Source: VXNE01 sp965200505 (GTDB lineage: Bacteria > Pseudomonadota > Gammaproteobacteria > Pseudomonadales > Azotimanducaceae). From it: 64,000 nucleotides of DNA. The position numbers and the translations under genes were made by a program. The stretch spans positions 3,596,001 through 3,660,000 of the forward strand of contig OZ241343.1 in the NCBI GenBank assembly GCA_965200505.1, given 5' to 3'. The notes beneath the pieces are model-generated. The model was not told the origin of the DNA and did no database searches. It saw only the letters and a program-made list of their open reading frames with translations. Each line of letters begins with the position of its first letter. Position 1 is the first letter of the stretch. This document shows, piece by piece, positions 8,005-16,277 of this stretch.

Positions 8005-9122
8005 GAGCGCACCTCGCCCACAAACAGTTCCGGCTGCTCGAAGGCGGCGAAGTGGCCGCCCTTGTCCAGCAGGTTGTAGTAGCGGAGGTCCTTCATGCGC
8101 GTTTCCACCCAACGCCGCGAAGCGCGGAAGATCTCCTTGGGGAAGAGGCTGCAGCCGGATGGCACGGTCACATCGTCCAAGCGCCCGCGCGCGAAGCTCT
8201 CCCAGTAGAGGCGGGCCGAAGAGGCGCCGGCCGCCGGCAGCCAATAGAGCATCACGTTGTCCAACAGCTCGTCGCGGGACAGCACGTTCTCCGGATGCCC
8301 GCCGCAATCCGTCCACTGATAGAACTTCTCGACGATCCATGCGGCCTGTGCGGCCGGCGAATCCACCAGCCCATAGCCCAACGTCTGCGGGCGGGTGCTC
8401 TGTTGCTTGGAATAGCCGGAGTCCCAGTCTTGGTAGAACTTGCGTGCGGCCATCGCGTCCTTCTCGAGGTCGGTCATCTCTTCGGGCGGGGTATCGACCC
8501 GGCCGATCACCGGCATGTTGACGTGTATCCCGGCGCAGTGCTCCACGTCCTGGCCGCCGATGGCGGCGGTCACCGCGGCGCCCCAATCCCCGCCTTGGGC
8601 GAAGTATCGGTCGTAGCCGAGCCGCGCCATCAGTGTCGCCCACGCCCGCCCGATGCGCTCCACGCCCCAACCCGCCTCGCGCGGCTTGTCGGAGAAGCCA
8701 TAGCCGGGCAGGGCAGGCACGACGACGTGGAAGGCGTCGGCGGCGTCACCACCATGGGCCGCCGGGTTGGAGAGCGGGCCGATGACCTTCAGGAACTCGA
8801 CGATGGAGCCGGGCCAGCCGTGGGTCAAAACCAAGGGGCGGGCGTTCGCCTCCGGGGAAGGGCAGTGCAGGAAGTGGATGCCGCAGCCGTCGATGTCTGT
8901 CTTGAATGGCCCGATGGCGTTGAGGCGGGCTTCGAGGGCGCGCCAATCGTAGCTTGTGCGCCAGTGTTCGCAGAGTTCCTTCACGTAGGCCAGCGGAATG
9001 CCCTGCGTCCAGTCGTCCACCAGCTCCGCTTCCGGCCACCGGGTGTTGGCCAGCCGTGTCCTCAAGTCGCTGAGCGCGGCCTCTGGGATTTCGATGCGGT
9101 GGGGCCGGATGTCGGTGGCCAT
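7983..9122 (-). CDS. Epoxide hydrolase, microsomal (EHN) type
   Basis: A 379-residue alpha/beta hydrolase with an N-terminal epoxide hydrolase domain (residues ~5-110, including Trp-Pro-x-x-Glu). The oxyanion-hole motif His-Gly-Trp-Pro-Gly-Ser is near residue 105, the nucleophile elbow Gly-Gly-Asp-Trp-Gly-Ala near 180, and the catalytic His in Gly-Gly-His-Phe-Ala-Ala-Phe-Glu-x-Pro near 355. These fit microsomal epoxide hydrolase-like enzymes that open epoxides to diols. ATG at 9122 is the only Met close to the domain start; the upstream open frame is basic low-complexity sequence. The gene lies between an aldo/keto reductase and a PPOX flavoprotein on the same strand, a set suited to xenobiotic breakdown. 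Confidence 0.85.
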   Translation of the reverse strand: MATDIRPHRIEIPEAALSDLRTRLANTRWPEAELVDDWTQGIPLAYVKELCEHWRTSYDWRALEARLNAIGPFKTDIDGCGIHFLHCPSPEANARPLVLTHGWPGSIVEFLKVIGPLSNPAAHGGDAADAFHVVVPALPGYGFSDKPREAGWGVERIGRAWATLMARLGYDRYFAQGGDWGAAVTAAIGGQDVEHCAGIHVNMPVIGRVDTPPEEMTDLEKDAMAARKFYQDWDSGYSKQQSTRPQTLGYGLVDSPAAQAAWIVEKFYQWTDCGGHPENVLSRDELLDNVMLYWLPAAGASSARLYWESFARGRLDDVTVPSGCSLFPKEIFRASRRWVETRMKDLRYYNLLDKGGHFAAFEQPELFVGEVRSCFRLMR

Positions 9123-9189
9123 GACGATGCCTCGCTGAGTTGATGGCGTTGGGGTGGGAGTATATCGGGCGGGGCGGCCGTTCAGCCGC

Positions 9190-10209
9190 CTACGCGGCCG
9201 GCCGCCGCATGCCCGGTGGGTGCAGCGCCTGTGACGTATCACGGTGCGTCGGCACACCGGCTTCCGCGAATATGCGGTCGATGTCGCCGCGCACACCGTC
9301 GTCCAAGCGCCAATCCGCGGCGGCCACGTTCTCCTTCAGTTCGTGTTCGTCGCGCATCCCGACCAACGCCACGGACACGGCTTCGTTCCCCAGCACCCAA
9401 GCGATGGCGAGCTGCGCGACGGACTTGTCGTGCTCCGCCGCCAGTTCGGCCAATCGCGCCGTGACGCCGATTTCCTTCAGGAACGGCTCACGCTCGAAAA
9501 GCGGCAGGTCGAAGGCGTTGCCGCGGGCGCGCCAATCGTTTTCGGCGAACTCGGTCGCCGCCGTGAAGGCGCCGGAGAGCAGCCCGAAGCCCAAGCTGCC
9601 GTAAGCCATGTAACCGACGTTGTGCGACTGGCACCAAGGCAGCACCGCCGCCTCCATGCGCCGGTCGAAGAGGTGATAGCCCACTTGGTTCACTGCCAAG
9701 TGGCCGTGCCGTTCGCACTCTTCGAGCATCGCCACGTCGAAGTTGGACACACCGTAGTGGCGCACCTTGCCTTCGGCCTTGAGCTGTTCCAGCGCGCCGA
9801 TGGTCTCGGCCAGCGGGGTGTCGTGGTCCGGCCAGTGGATCATCATCAGGTCGATGATGTCCGTTTCGAGGCGCTTCAAGCACCCCTCAGTGCGGGCGAT
9901 GACGTTCTCCGGCGTTGAGTCCAGCCCGACGATGCGGCCTTCGTCGTTGTAGCGAAAGCCCACCTTGGTGGCAAGGATGACCTCATCGCGCCGCCCGCCC
10001 AACGCTTTGGCCAAGAGCGTCTCGGAATGGAACGGGCCGTACACCTCCGCCGTGTCGAACAGCGTCACGCCGTGGTCGATGGCGAGATTCACCGCCCGCG
10101 CCGCCTCCGCCACGTCGATGGCGCCGTACATCGTGGTGCTCATCTCCCAAGTGCCGAAACCGATGGCCGAGGTGATCAGATCCGTGTCGCCGATGCGTCG
10201 TTGTTCCAT
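9190..10209 (-). CDS. Aldo/keto reductase
   Basis: A 339-residue NADPH-dependent oxidoreductase. The AKR catalytic tetrad is visible: Asp and Tyr in Phe-Asp-Thr-Ala-Glu-Val-Tyr-Gly near residues 45-52, Lys in Ala-Thr-Lys-Val-Gly near 82 and His in Met-Ile-His-Trp-Pro-Asp near 125. The Gly-Val-Ser-Asn-Phe strand follows near 155, and the cofactor-binding C-terminus carries Ala-Leu-Val-Gly-Met-Arg. The ATG at 10209 is preceded by a strong GGGGAGGA site five bases upstream. It probably reduces aldehydes or ketones; the natural substrate is not evident. The epoxide hydrolase follows 67 bases downstream. Confidence 0.85.
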   Translation of the reverse strand: MEQRRIGDTDLITSAIGFGTWEMSTTMYGAIDVAEAARAVNLAIDHGVTLFDTAEVYGPFHSETLLAKALGGRRDEVILATKVGFRYNDEGRIVGLDSTPENVIARTEGCLKRLETDIIDLMMIHWPDHDTPLAETIGALEQLKAEGKVRHYGVSNFDVAMLEECERHGHLAVNQVGYHLFDRRMEAAVLPWCQSHNVGYMAYGSLGFGLLSGAFTAATEFAENDWRARGNAFDLPLFEREPFLKEIGVTARLAELAAEHDKSVAQLAIAWVLGNEAVSVALVGMRDEHELKENVAAADWRLDDGVRGDIDRIFAEAGVPTHRDTSQALHPPGMRRPAA

Positions 10210-10453
10210 GCTTCCTCCCCGCGCTGGCAGGTCACAAAGTGTATGCTGAACTTGCGGGCGCTGTGGAGTGGGCGAGGCGCTCGCCGGATGCCGTGCAGGC
10301 GCGTGATCCCGCGTTGGCGGCGACATGGCCAACTCCAAATTGCCAAGCCTCAACTTGGTGTGGTGCTGAACTTGATTACTACATTTCGTCACACCCAAGC
10401 GACACTTGCGAAACTCGAACAACTAGGAAAGTACTGACTTCCCGGGTGCTCAA

Positions 10454-11206
10454 ATGGCGCGAGACGACTTGGCAAAGAGGGGAAGGCAGGTGCGGCTCCA
10501 TGCCGGCCCCCGAGACGCGATCGGGCCGGCGATTGAGATGCTTGGCCGGTGGTTCGACCTCACTGCCGTGGTCATCGGCGGGGGAACTGCCTTGGAAGCA
10601 CGTTGGCACCATCGACGTTCGACGGACCTTGACCTCTTTGCGCCAGTGCCGTACCTGTCCAGCTTGATGAGAGTGCCGAGGGATCAGATCGACAGGGAAC
10701 TCCATGACCGGGCCGCGCCTTCGCCTCCGGTGGACACCTCCGTTGGCGCGACGCATCTGCGGTGCTTGGTCGGCGGCGTGCCAGTTTCTCTGTCGGGAAC
10801 TCGCGGGTTCTGGACGGAGGATCATGATCCTTGCGTGGAAGCATCAACAGGAATGCCGTTGGCGGCGAGTACCGACATTCTGTTGCGAAAGATGCAGGGC
10901 AGGACGCTCGCGCAAGGCCGTGCCGTGGCGCGTGACGCTTACGATTTCGTCGTTGCCCAAGCGTTCGATCCGATCTCGTTTCGTGATGCCCTTGCACATT
11001 TGGATGAAGAACAGGCGCACGTCATCGCCGAGACTTTCAACGCCTTGGCCGACACGCCGCCGAGGGCGGAGGGACGCGGTGTCGAAGCGCCCACCTATCC
11101 GGCCATTTTGGAACGGGGCCTGTGGAAACTCGCCGCGCAGATCTTTCGGAATCCGCAACGGGATTTGGGCATCGCCAGAGGGGGTCGCCGTGTACGCGGA
11201 AGATGA
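10454..11206 (+). CDS. AbiEii/AbiGii-like nucleotidyltransferase (toxin family)
   Basis: A 250-residue member of the AbiEii nucleotidyltransferase family (PF08843). The active-site signature is clear: Gly-Gly-Gly-Thr-Ala-Leu at 42-47 followed by Thr-Asp-Leu-Asp-Leu-Phe with the metal-binding pair Asp58 and Asp60. In type IV toxin-antitoxin systems such proteins transfer nucleotides to RNA (tRNA in MenT) or other targets. ATG at 10454 lacks a ribosome site; the in-frame GTG at 10490 has a purine-rich GGGGAAGG just upstream and may be the true start. The AbiEi-type winged-helix antitoxin normally found upstream is missing; an unrelated gene overlaps downstream instead. Confidence 0.7.
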   Translation: MARDDLAKRGRQVRLHAGPRDAIGPAIEMLGRWFDLTAVVIGGGTALEARWHHRRSTDLDLFAPVPYLSSLMRVPRDQIDRELHDRAAPSPPVDTSVGATHLRCLVGGVPVSLSGTRGFWTEDHDPCVEASTGMPLAASTDILLRKMQGRTLAQGRAVARDAYDFVVAQAFDPISFRDALAHLDEEQAHVIAETFNALADTPPRAEGRGVEAPTYPAILERGLWKLAAQIFRNPQRDLGIARGGRRVRGR

Positions 11207-11717
11207 CCGGTTGCGCTTTGCGCCGAACAATCAGCGTGTACACCCCTTGGAAACGTTCGACTCGCCCGCGTGCTCGCTGGTGATGAAGGCCAGCGAAGTC
11301 GATCTGCGTTGCGCGCGATGGCTGCTCGCCAAGCGGCTCGCTGGTCACAGCTGCAAGGTGCAGTGGGCCAGAGCGCAAGCGATCATCCGTGATTCAGCGG
11401 ACGTTGGCGAAGGCGAGCGCCTGGCGCTGCGCGATTTCTTCACGGAACTGGACGGGCTGGAGATCGCGCAAGTGATGCGGGCCGCGAGCGTGACGCCGGG
11501 GCGCATGGCGGCGCTCTTCCACGAAATCGACGTTCGCCAGTGGCAGGCGGTGCTCTGGGTCAATCAATTCTCCAGCCGCCGCCCAACGCCGGAAATGGAC
11601 TATTGGGACAAGTTCGCGCAGGGTTCGCTTTGCTTTGAGAACGGCAAACCACGGCGGCCGGAACCATTGGGCCCTGGAGACTCGAAATCGGATTCACTGG
11701 GGAGCGGGATGCGCTGA
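11190..11717 (+). CDS. Unknown partner protein of the AbiEii-like gene
   Basis: A 175-residue protein that I do not recognise. GTG at 11190 is supported by AGAGGGGG at 11177-11184, five bases upstream, and the gene overlaps the nucleotidyltransferase by 17 bases, so the two are almost certainly co-translated. The sequence is mostly helical, with Trp-Leu-Leu-Ala-Lys-Arg-Leu and a Gln-Trp-Gln-Ala-Val-Leu-Trp segment, and a Gly/Ser/Asp-rich tail. No helix-turn-helix, membrane segment or zinc motif is evident. By position it could be an antitoxin or accessory factor, but nothing in the sequence proves this. Confidence 0.6.
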   Translation: MYAEDDRLRFAPNNQRVHPLETFDSPACSLVMKASEVDLRCARWLLAKRLAGHSCKVQWARAQAIIRDSADVGEGERLALRDFFTELDGLEIAQVMRAASVTPGRMAALFHEIDVRQWQAVLWVNQFSSRRPTPEMDYWDKFAQGSLCFENGKPRRPEPLGPGDSKSDSLGSGMR

Positions 11718-11886
11718 GTCTCAGATGCAAAGATGAGGTGGGAGCGTCCCGCCCCGGCCGACCTGCCCACCATCCGTTCCGGGTTGGCCGACATTCGGGA
11801 AGCCGTGGAAGGCCCCCGCGGCTCCTGTCGTATCATCGCCCCCACGGCGGCTGCGCAACGCGGCCCAGCGCGGTTGGGGCGAGGGC

Positions 11887-12795
11887 ATGAGTGGATTCGA
11901 GAGCATCATCTACGAGGTGGCGGATGGCCGTGCCCGCATCACGCTCAACCGGCCGGAGAAGCTGAACGCGCTCACGCTGCAACTGCAGGCCGAGCTCAAC
12001 GAGGCGCTGTGGGAGGCGGACAACGACACGCGGGTGCATTGCGTCATCCTGCGCGGCGCTGGGCGGGCGTTCTCCGCCGGTTACGACCTCACCGGCGCTG
12101 ATCGGAACGTTCCCGTCTCCCGCGTGCAATCGAGCGAAACGCCGTATCGCGGCAGTCGCAGCGTGGACGATGACGCTTGGCAGTTGGAACGCGCCCAGCG
12201 GCTGCGCATGGCGCTCTTCGACATGCACAAGCCGTCCATCGCGCAACTGCACGGCTATTGCCTCGCCGGCGGCACGGATATCGCCCTCCTTTGCGACATG
12301 ATCATCGCCGCGGACGACACCCTCATCGGCTTTCCACCGGCGCGGGATTTGGGGGCGTTGCCCAACAACATGTGGCTCTACAACCTAGGCCCGCAGTGGG
12401 CGAAGCGCCTCACCATGACCGGGGATTCCATCACCGGCGCCGATGCCTGCCAACTGGGCCTCGTGATGAAGGCGGTGCCCAAGGCGGACTTGGAGGCCGA
12501 AGTGGAACAGCTTGCGGACCGCTTGGCCCTCATCGACCCGGACCTCCTCGCCGCCAACAAGCGCATCATCAACTTGGGCTTGGAGCTGATGGGCGCCCGC
12601 ACCCTGCAGCGCCTCGCCGCCGAGAACGATGTGCGCGGCCACAACTCGGCCGCCGCGCTCGGCTTTGGGCAGCGGGTGCGGGAGCAGGGGCTGCACGGCG
12701 CCTTGCGCGAACGCGACGGCAAGTTCGGCGATGGCCGTGCCCGCGTCAACGGCCCGGAACGGCGCGACGGGAAAGGGCGCCTCATCGAACCATAA
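11887..12795 (+). CDS. Enoyl-CoA hydratase/isomerase family protein
   Basis: A 302-residue crotonase-fold protein. The CoA-binding and oxyanion-hole segments are Ala-Phe-Ser-Ala-Gly-Tyr-Asp-Leu near residue 62 and Tyr-Cys-Leu-Ala-Gly-Gly-Thr-Asp-Ile-Ala near 127. The usual catalytic glutamates are not obvious in the Pro-Pro-Ala-Arg-Asp segment near 145, so it may be an isomerase, hydrolase or specialised hydratase. ATG follows a GGGGCGAGGGC tract. The next gene, livH, starts only six bases after its stop, making this the first gene of the transporter and CoA-ligase operon, where it would act on the CoA thioester made by the acyl-CoA synthetase. Confidence 0.8.
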   Translation: MSGFESIIYEVADGRARITLNRPEKLNALTLQLQAELNEALWEADNDTRVHCVILRGAGRAFSAGYDLTGADRNVPVSRVQSSETPYRGSRSVDDDAWQLERAQRLRMALFDMHKPSIAQLHGYCLAGGTDIALLCDMIIAADDTLIGFPPARDLGALPNNMWLYNLGPQWAKRLTMTGDSITGADACQLGLVMKAVPKADLEAEVEQLADRLALIDPDLLAANKRIINLGLELMGARTLQRLAAENDVRGHNSAAALGFGQRVREQGLHGALRERDGKFGDGRARVNGPERRDGKGRLIEP

Positions 12796-12801
12796 GCCGC
12801 C

Positions 12802-13671
12802 TTGGAAGTTCTCCAACTCCTCATCAGCGGGCTGTCGCTCGGCTGCGTCTATGGCTTGATCGCGCTCGGCTTGGTGCTCATCTACAAGGCCACCGAGACC
12901 GTGAACTTCGCCCAAGGCGAAGTGATGATGCTCGGCGCCTTCGTCGCCTTCACCTTCGTCAACGTGTTGGATTGGCCGTTCGCATTGGGTTTCGTGGCCA
13001 CGCTCGCGGTGATGGGGGTGGTGGGCGCGTTGCTCGAGCGGGTGCTCATGCGACCGATGCTGGGCGAGCCACCCTTCGCCGCGCTCATGCTCACCATCGG
13101 CTTGGGCTTTGTCCTCCGCGCCGTCGCCGGCGCCGTTTGGGGCAATGAGCCGCACACCCTGCACACGCCCTTCGCCGGCAACGTGTTGCGGTTCGGCGAT
13201 CTGGTGGTGGGCACGGAGAACATCGCCATCGTGCTGGGCACGGCCGTTCTCTGCGGCGGGCTGTATGCCTTCTTCCGCTTCGCCCGCGTCGGCATTGCCA
13301 TGCAGGCGGCGTCGCAGAACCAGCTCGCCGCGTTCTACGTCGGCATCCCGGTGCAGCGGGTGTTCGCCTTCGTGTGGGCGTTGTCTGCCATGGTCGCGGC
13401 CACCGCCGGGGTGCTGGTGGCGCCGGTGTCCCTCATCGACCCGATGATGGGCTTCATCGCCATCAAGGCGTTCGCGGCGGCCATCGTCGGTGGTTTCGGC
13501 AGCTTGCCGGGCGCCATCATCGGCGGCCTCATCGTTGGCGTGGTGGAGCAGTTCGCCTCGCGCTACCTGCCGCCCGGCTTTGGCGACACCAGCGCCTACG
13601 TCATCCTCCTGGTGATGTTGGTCGCGCGGCCGGAGGGCCTCTTCGCCACGCTGCAGAGGAAAAAGGTGTGA
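12802..13671 (+). CDS. livH: ABC transporter permease, LivH family
   Basis: A 289-residue inner-membrane protein with about eight hydrophobic helices. It shows the LivH signature: an early Tyr-Gly-Leu-Ile-Ala-Leu-Gly-Leu-Val-Leu-Ile-Tyr helix, Val-Asn-Phe-Ala-Gln-Gly-Glu, and the late cytoplasmic loop Ala-Ala-Ile-Val-Gly-Gly-Phe-Gly-Ser-Leu-Pro-Gly-Ala that contacts the ATPase. TTG at 12802 is used because the first helix begins immediately. It pairs with the LivM homologue, whose GTG start overlaps its stop. Although named after branched-chain amino acid permeases, the neighbouring acyl-CoA synthetase suggests a carboxylic acid substrate. Confidence 0.85.
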   Translation: MEVLQLLISGLSLGCVYGLIALGLVLIYKATETVNFAQGEVMMLGAFVAFTFVNVLDWPFALGFVATLAVMGVVGALLERVLMRPMLGEPPFAALMLTIGLGFVLRAVAGAVWGNEPHTLHTPFAGNVLRFGDLVVGTENIAIVLGTAVLCGGLYAFFRFARVGIAMQAASQNQLAAFYVGIPVQRVFAFVWALSAMVAATAGVLVAPVSLIDPMMGFIAIKAFAAAIVGGFGSLPGAIIGGLIVGVVEQFASRYLPPGFGDTSAYVILLVMLVARPEGLFATLQRKKV

Positions 13672-14744
13672 GATTCGTCCGCAAGACGCGCTACGGCCAA
13701 GACATCGACCTCTTCGCGCACAACGGCCAGCGGTTCTGGTACGCGGTGTTGCTCGTCGCCTTGCTGGCGGCGCCCCTCGCGTTGGGGGATTTCTACCTCG
13801 GCGAAGTGTCGTTGGTGTTCATCTACGCCATCGCCGGCATCGGCTTGATGCTGCTGGTGGGCTACACCGGCCTGGTGAGCTTGGGCCACGCGGCCTTTCT
13901 CGCCATCGGCGCGTATGCCCATGCGTGGTTGTTGACGCATGGCTGGCCCTTCCCGGTGTCGTTGGCCGCCGCCACCGCCTTGGCGGCCACTGTCGGGGCG
14001 CTGGTGGGCATTCCAGCGCTCAGGATGACGGGCATCTATCTGGCCGTCGCCACCTTGGCCTTCGCCGAGATCGTGGAACAGGTGATCACGCGCTGGGAAT
14101 CCGTCACCGGCGGCTACCGGGGCATGCCCGTGCCCCGCGCCGAGTTGTTCTCGGTGTCGCTGTTGGACGTGGATGTCTTTTACTACCTCTGTCTGGCGCT
14201 CTTGGTGGGGTGCCTCATCGCCGCGCTCAACCTGCTGCGCAGCCCCTCCGGGCGGGCCATGGTCGCGGTGCGGGATTCCGAGGTGGCGGCGCAGAGCATG
14301 GGCATCAACTTGGCGCGAACCAAGACGCTGGCGTTCGCCGTGTCGGCTGGGTTCACGGGCCTCGCCGGCGGCTTGCTCGCGCACAAGATCGGCTATCTGG
14401 CGCCAGACGCCTTCACCATCGTGCTTTCCATCCAACTGCTGCTGATGGTGGTGGTCGGCGGCTTGGGTTCCATGCATGGGGTGATCTACGGCGCCATCTT
14501 CATCGGCCTCCTGCCCCAAGGCATCGCCCTGCTGCGCGACGCCGCGCCGCCCGTGGTGGCGCAGCTGCCGGGGCTTGAGCCCGGCATCTTCGGCGCCATC
14601 CTCATCCTGTTCCTCATCTATGAACCTCTCGGCATCCATGGACGTTGGGTGAAGGTGCGCCAGTTCTTCGACGAGTTTCCGCTCTATCGCCGCGCGACGC
14701 ACCGCCGGCAAAGGAGCTTTCTGCGCACGGAGCGGGTGCGATGA
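13668..14744 (+). CDS. livM: ABC transporter permease, LivM family
   Basis: A 358-residue membrane protein with about nine helices. Typical LivM segments are Gly-Tyr-Thr-Gly-Leu-Val-Ser-Leu-Gly-His-Ala-Ala-Phe near residue 62, Gly-Ile-Tyr-Leu-Ala-Val-Ala-Thr-Leu near 120, and the ATPase-contact loop Val-Val-Val-Gly-Gly-Leu-Gly-Ser-Met-His-Gly near 260. GTG at 13668 overlaps the livH stop codon (GTGA) and lies behind AGAGGAAAAA. The soluble C-terminal tail is rich in Arg. Its stop overlaps the livG start by four bases (ATGA). Confidence 0.85.
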   Translation: MRFVRKTRYGQDIDLFAHNGQRFWYAVLLVALLAAPLALGDFYLGEVSLVFIYAIAGIGLMLLVGYTGLVSLGHAAFLAIGAYAHAWLLTHGWPFPVSLAAATALAATVGALVGIPALRMTGIYLAVATLAFAEIVEQVITRWESVTGGYRGMPVPRAELFSVSLLDVDVFYYLCLALLVGCLIAALNLLRSPSGRAMVAVRDSEVAAQSMGINLARTKTLAFAVSAGFTGLAGGLLAHKIGYLAPDAFTIVLSIQLLLMVVVGGLGSMHGVIYGAIFIGLLPQGIALLRDAAPPVVAQLPGLEPGIFGAILILFLIYEPLGIHGRWVKVRQFFDEFPLYRRATHRRQRSFLRTERVR

Positions 14745-15499
14745 GCCTCTTCCGGGCACAGGGCTTGAGCTTGAGCTTTGGCGGCGTCCATGCGGTGCGC
14801 GACGTGTCGTTCCAAGTGGAGCAGGGCGAGGTGTTCAGCATCATCGGCCCGAACGGCGCCGGCAAAACCACCCTGTTCAACCTCATCAGCCGCTTCTACG
14901 ACCCCGACGCCGGCGCCATCGAGTTCCAAGGCGAGGACATCACGCGCTTGGCCGCCCACCACATCGCCGCCAAGGGCATCGCGCGCACCTTCCAGAACAC
15001 GGAACTCTTTCAGCATGAGACGGTGCTCGCCAACCTGCTGATCGGCCGCCATGCGCACCGCCGCACCCGCTGGCCGGAGGAACTCTTGTTCCTGCCCCGG
15101 GTGCGGCGGCAAGATTTGGCGTTCCGCGAGAAGGTGGAGGAGGTGATCGACCTGCTGCACCTGCAGGGCTATCGGGAACAGACCATCGCCGGCCTGCCGT
15201 ACGGTGCCCGCAAGATGGTCGAGGTGGCGCGGGCGCTCTGCGTCGAACCCACGCTGCTCCTGTTGGACGAGCCGTCCTCCGGCCTCAACCCGGAGGAAAC
15301 GGAAGACCTGTCGTTTTGGATCGAAGACATCAACGAGGATTTGGGCGTCACCATCATCATGGTGGAACACGACATGAACCTCGTCTCGCGGGCATCCCAC
15401 CGGGTGTTGGCGATGGCGGATGGCGAAGTGTTGGCGGTGGGGGCGCCGGCGGACATCCAGCGGCATCCCGACGTGCTGAGGGCCTATCTGGGTGACTGA
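14741..15499 (+). CDS. livG: ABC transporter ATP-binding protein, LivG family
   Basis: A 252-residue ATPase. Walker A is Gly-Pro-Asn-Gly-Ala-Gly-Lys-Thr-Thr near residue 38, the Q-loop lies in Arg-Thr-Phe-Gln-Asn-Thr-Glu, Walker B is Leu-Leu-Leu-Leu-Asp-Glu-Pro near 172, and the switch His is in Val-Glu-His-Asp-Met. The LivG-type insertion between Walker A and the signature is present. The signature helix is degenerate (Leu-Pro-Tyr-Gly-Ala-Arg-Lys), as is common in LivG. The ATG overlaps the livM stop, and its own end overlaps livF by eight bases. It powers the importer together with LivF. Confidence 0.87.
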   Translation: MSLFRAQGLSLSFGGVHAVRDVSFQVEQGEVFSIIGPNGAGKTTLFNLISRFYDPDAGAIEFQGEDITRLAAHHIAAKGIARTFQNTELFQHETVLANLLIGRHAHRRTRWPEELLFLPRVRRQDLAFREKVEEVIDLLHLQGYREQTIAGLPYGARKMVEVARALCVEPTLLLLDEPSSGLNPEETEDLSFWIEDINEDLGVTIIMVEHDMNLVSRASHRVLAMADGEVLAVGAPADIQRHPDVLRAYLGD

Positions 15500-16277
15500 C
15501 GCCGCGGCCGCCGCGCCGCTTCTGACGCTGCAGAACATCGAGGCGCATTACGGCCCGGTGCTGGCCATCCGCGGCGTCAGCCTCGAGGTGCCGGCAGGGC
15601 GGATCGTCGCCGTGCTCGGCGCCAACGGCGCCGGCAAAACCACGGTGCTGAAGACCATCAGCGGCGCCATGATCCCGGAGAAGGGATCGGTTGCGTTCCG
15701 CGGTGAGGACATCTCCGGCTGGGCGCCAGACCGGGTGGCTCGCCTCGGCGTCGCCCATGTGCCGGAGGGCCGCGAGGTGTTCCCGTTCTTGACCGTGGAG
15801 GAAAACCTGCGCATGGGCGCCTTCAGCCGCCGTGACGCCGGCGTGAAGGACGATCTGGCGATGGTCTATGGCTACTTCCCATCCTTGGCGGAACGGCGCG
15901 GGCTGGCGGCCGGCTTCCTGTCTGGCGGGCAGCAGCAAATGCTGGCGCTGGGCCGCGCGCTCATGCTGCGCCCGGCGCTCATGCTGCTCGATGAGCCCTC
16001 CCTCGGCCTTTCGCCCCGCCTCACCCACGACATCGCCGAAATCATCGGCCGCCTCAACGCCGAGCAGGGCGTCACCTTGCTGCTAGTGGAGCAGAATGCG
16101 AAGATGGCCCTTGACCTCTCGGACTACGGCTATGTCATGGAACTCGGCCGGGTGGTGATGGAGGACACCGCGGCGCGGCTCAAGGACGCCACGGACATCA
16201 AGGAGTTCTATCTGGGCATGAAGGACGAGGGCGTGCGCGGGCGACGGCGTTGGAAGGCGCGCAAGACATGGCGCTGA
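15492..16277 (+). CDS. livF: ABC transporter ATP-binding protein, LivF family
   Basis: A 261-residue ATPase. Walker A is Gly-Ala-Asn-Gly-Ala-Gly-Lys-Thr-Thr near residue 43, the signature is Leu-Ser-Gly-Gly-Gln-Gln-Gln near 143, Walker B is Leu-Met-Leu-Leu-Asp-Glu-Pro-Ser near 165, and the switch region reads Val-Glu-Gln-Asn as is usual for LivF. The Val-Pro-Glu-Gly-Arg-x-x-Phe segment is also diagnostic. GTG at 15492 overlaps livG. The Arg/Lys-rich C-terminal tail extends about 15 residues past the usual end and overlaps the acyl-CoA synthetase start by ten bases. Confidence 0.87.
   Translation: MTDAAAAAPLLTLQNIEAHYGPVLAIRGVSLEVPAGRIVAVLGANGAGKTTVLKTISGAMIPEKGSVAFRGEDISGWAPDRVARLGVAHVPEGREVFPFLTVEENLRMGAFSRRDAGVKDDLAMVYGYFPSLAERRGLAAGFLSGGQQQMLALGRALMLRPALMLLDEPSLGLSPRLTHDIAEIIGRLNAEQGVTLLLVEQNAKMALDLSDYGYVMELGRVVMEDTAARLKDATDIKEFYLGMKDEGVRGRRRWKARKTWR

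Noticed and set aside
7615..8670. 351-residue frame covering most of the epoxide hydrolase
   Set aside because: Only its last ~130 codons look like a protein family; the rest is a shadow of the epoxide hydrolase gene.
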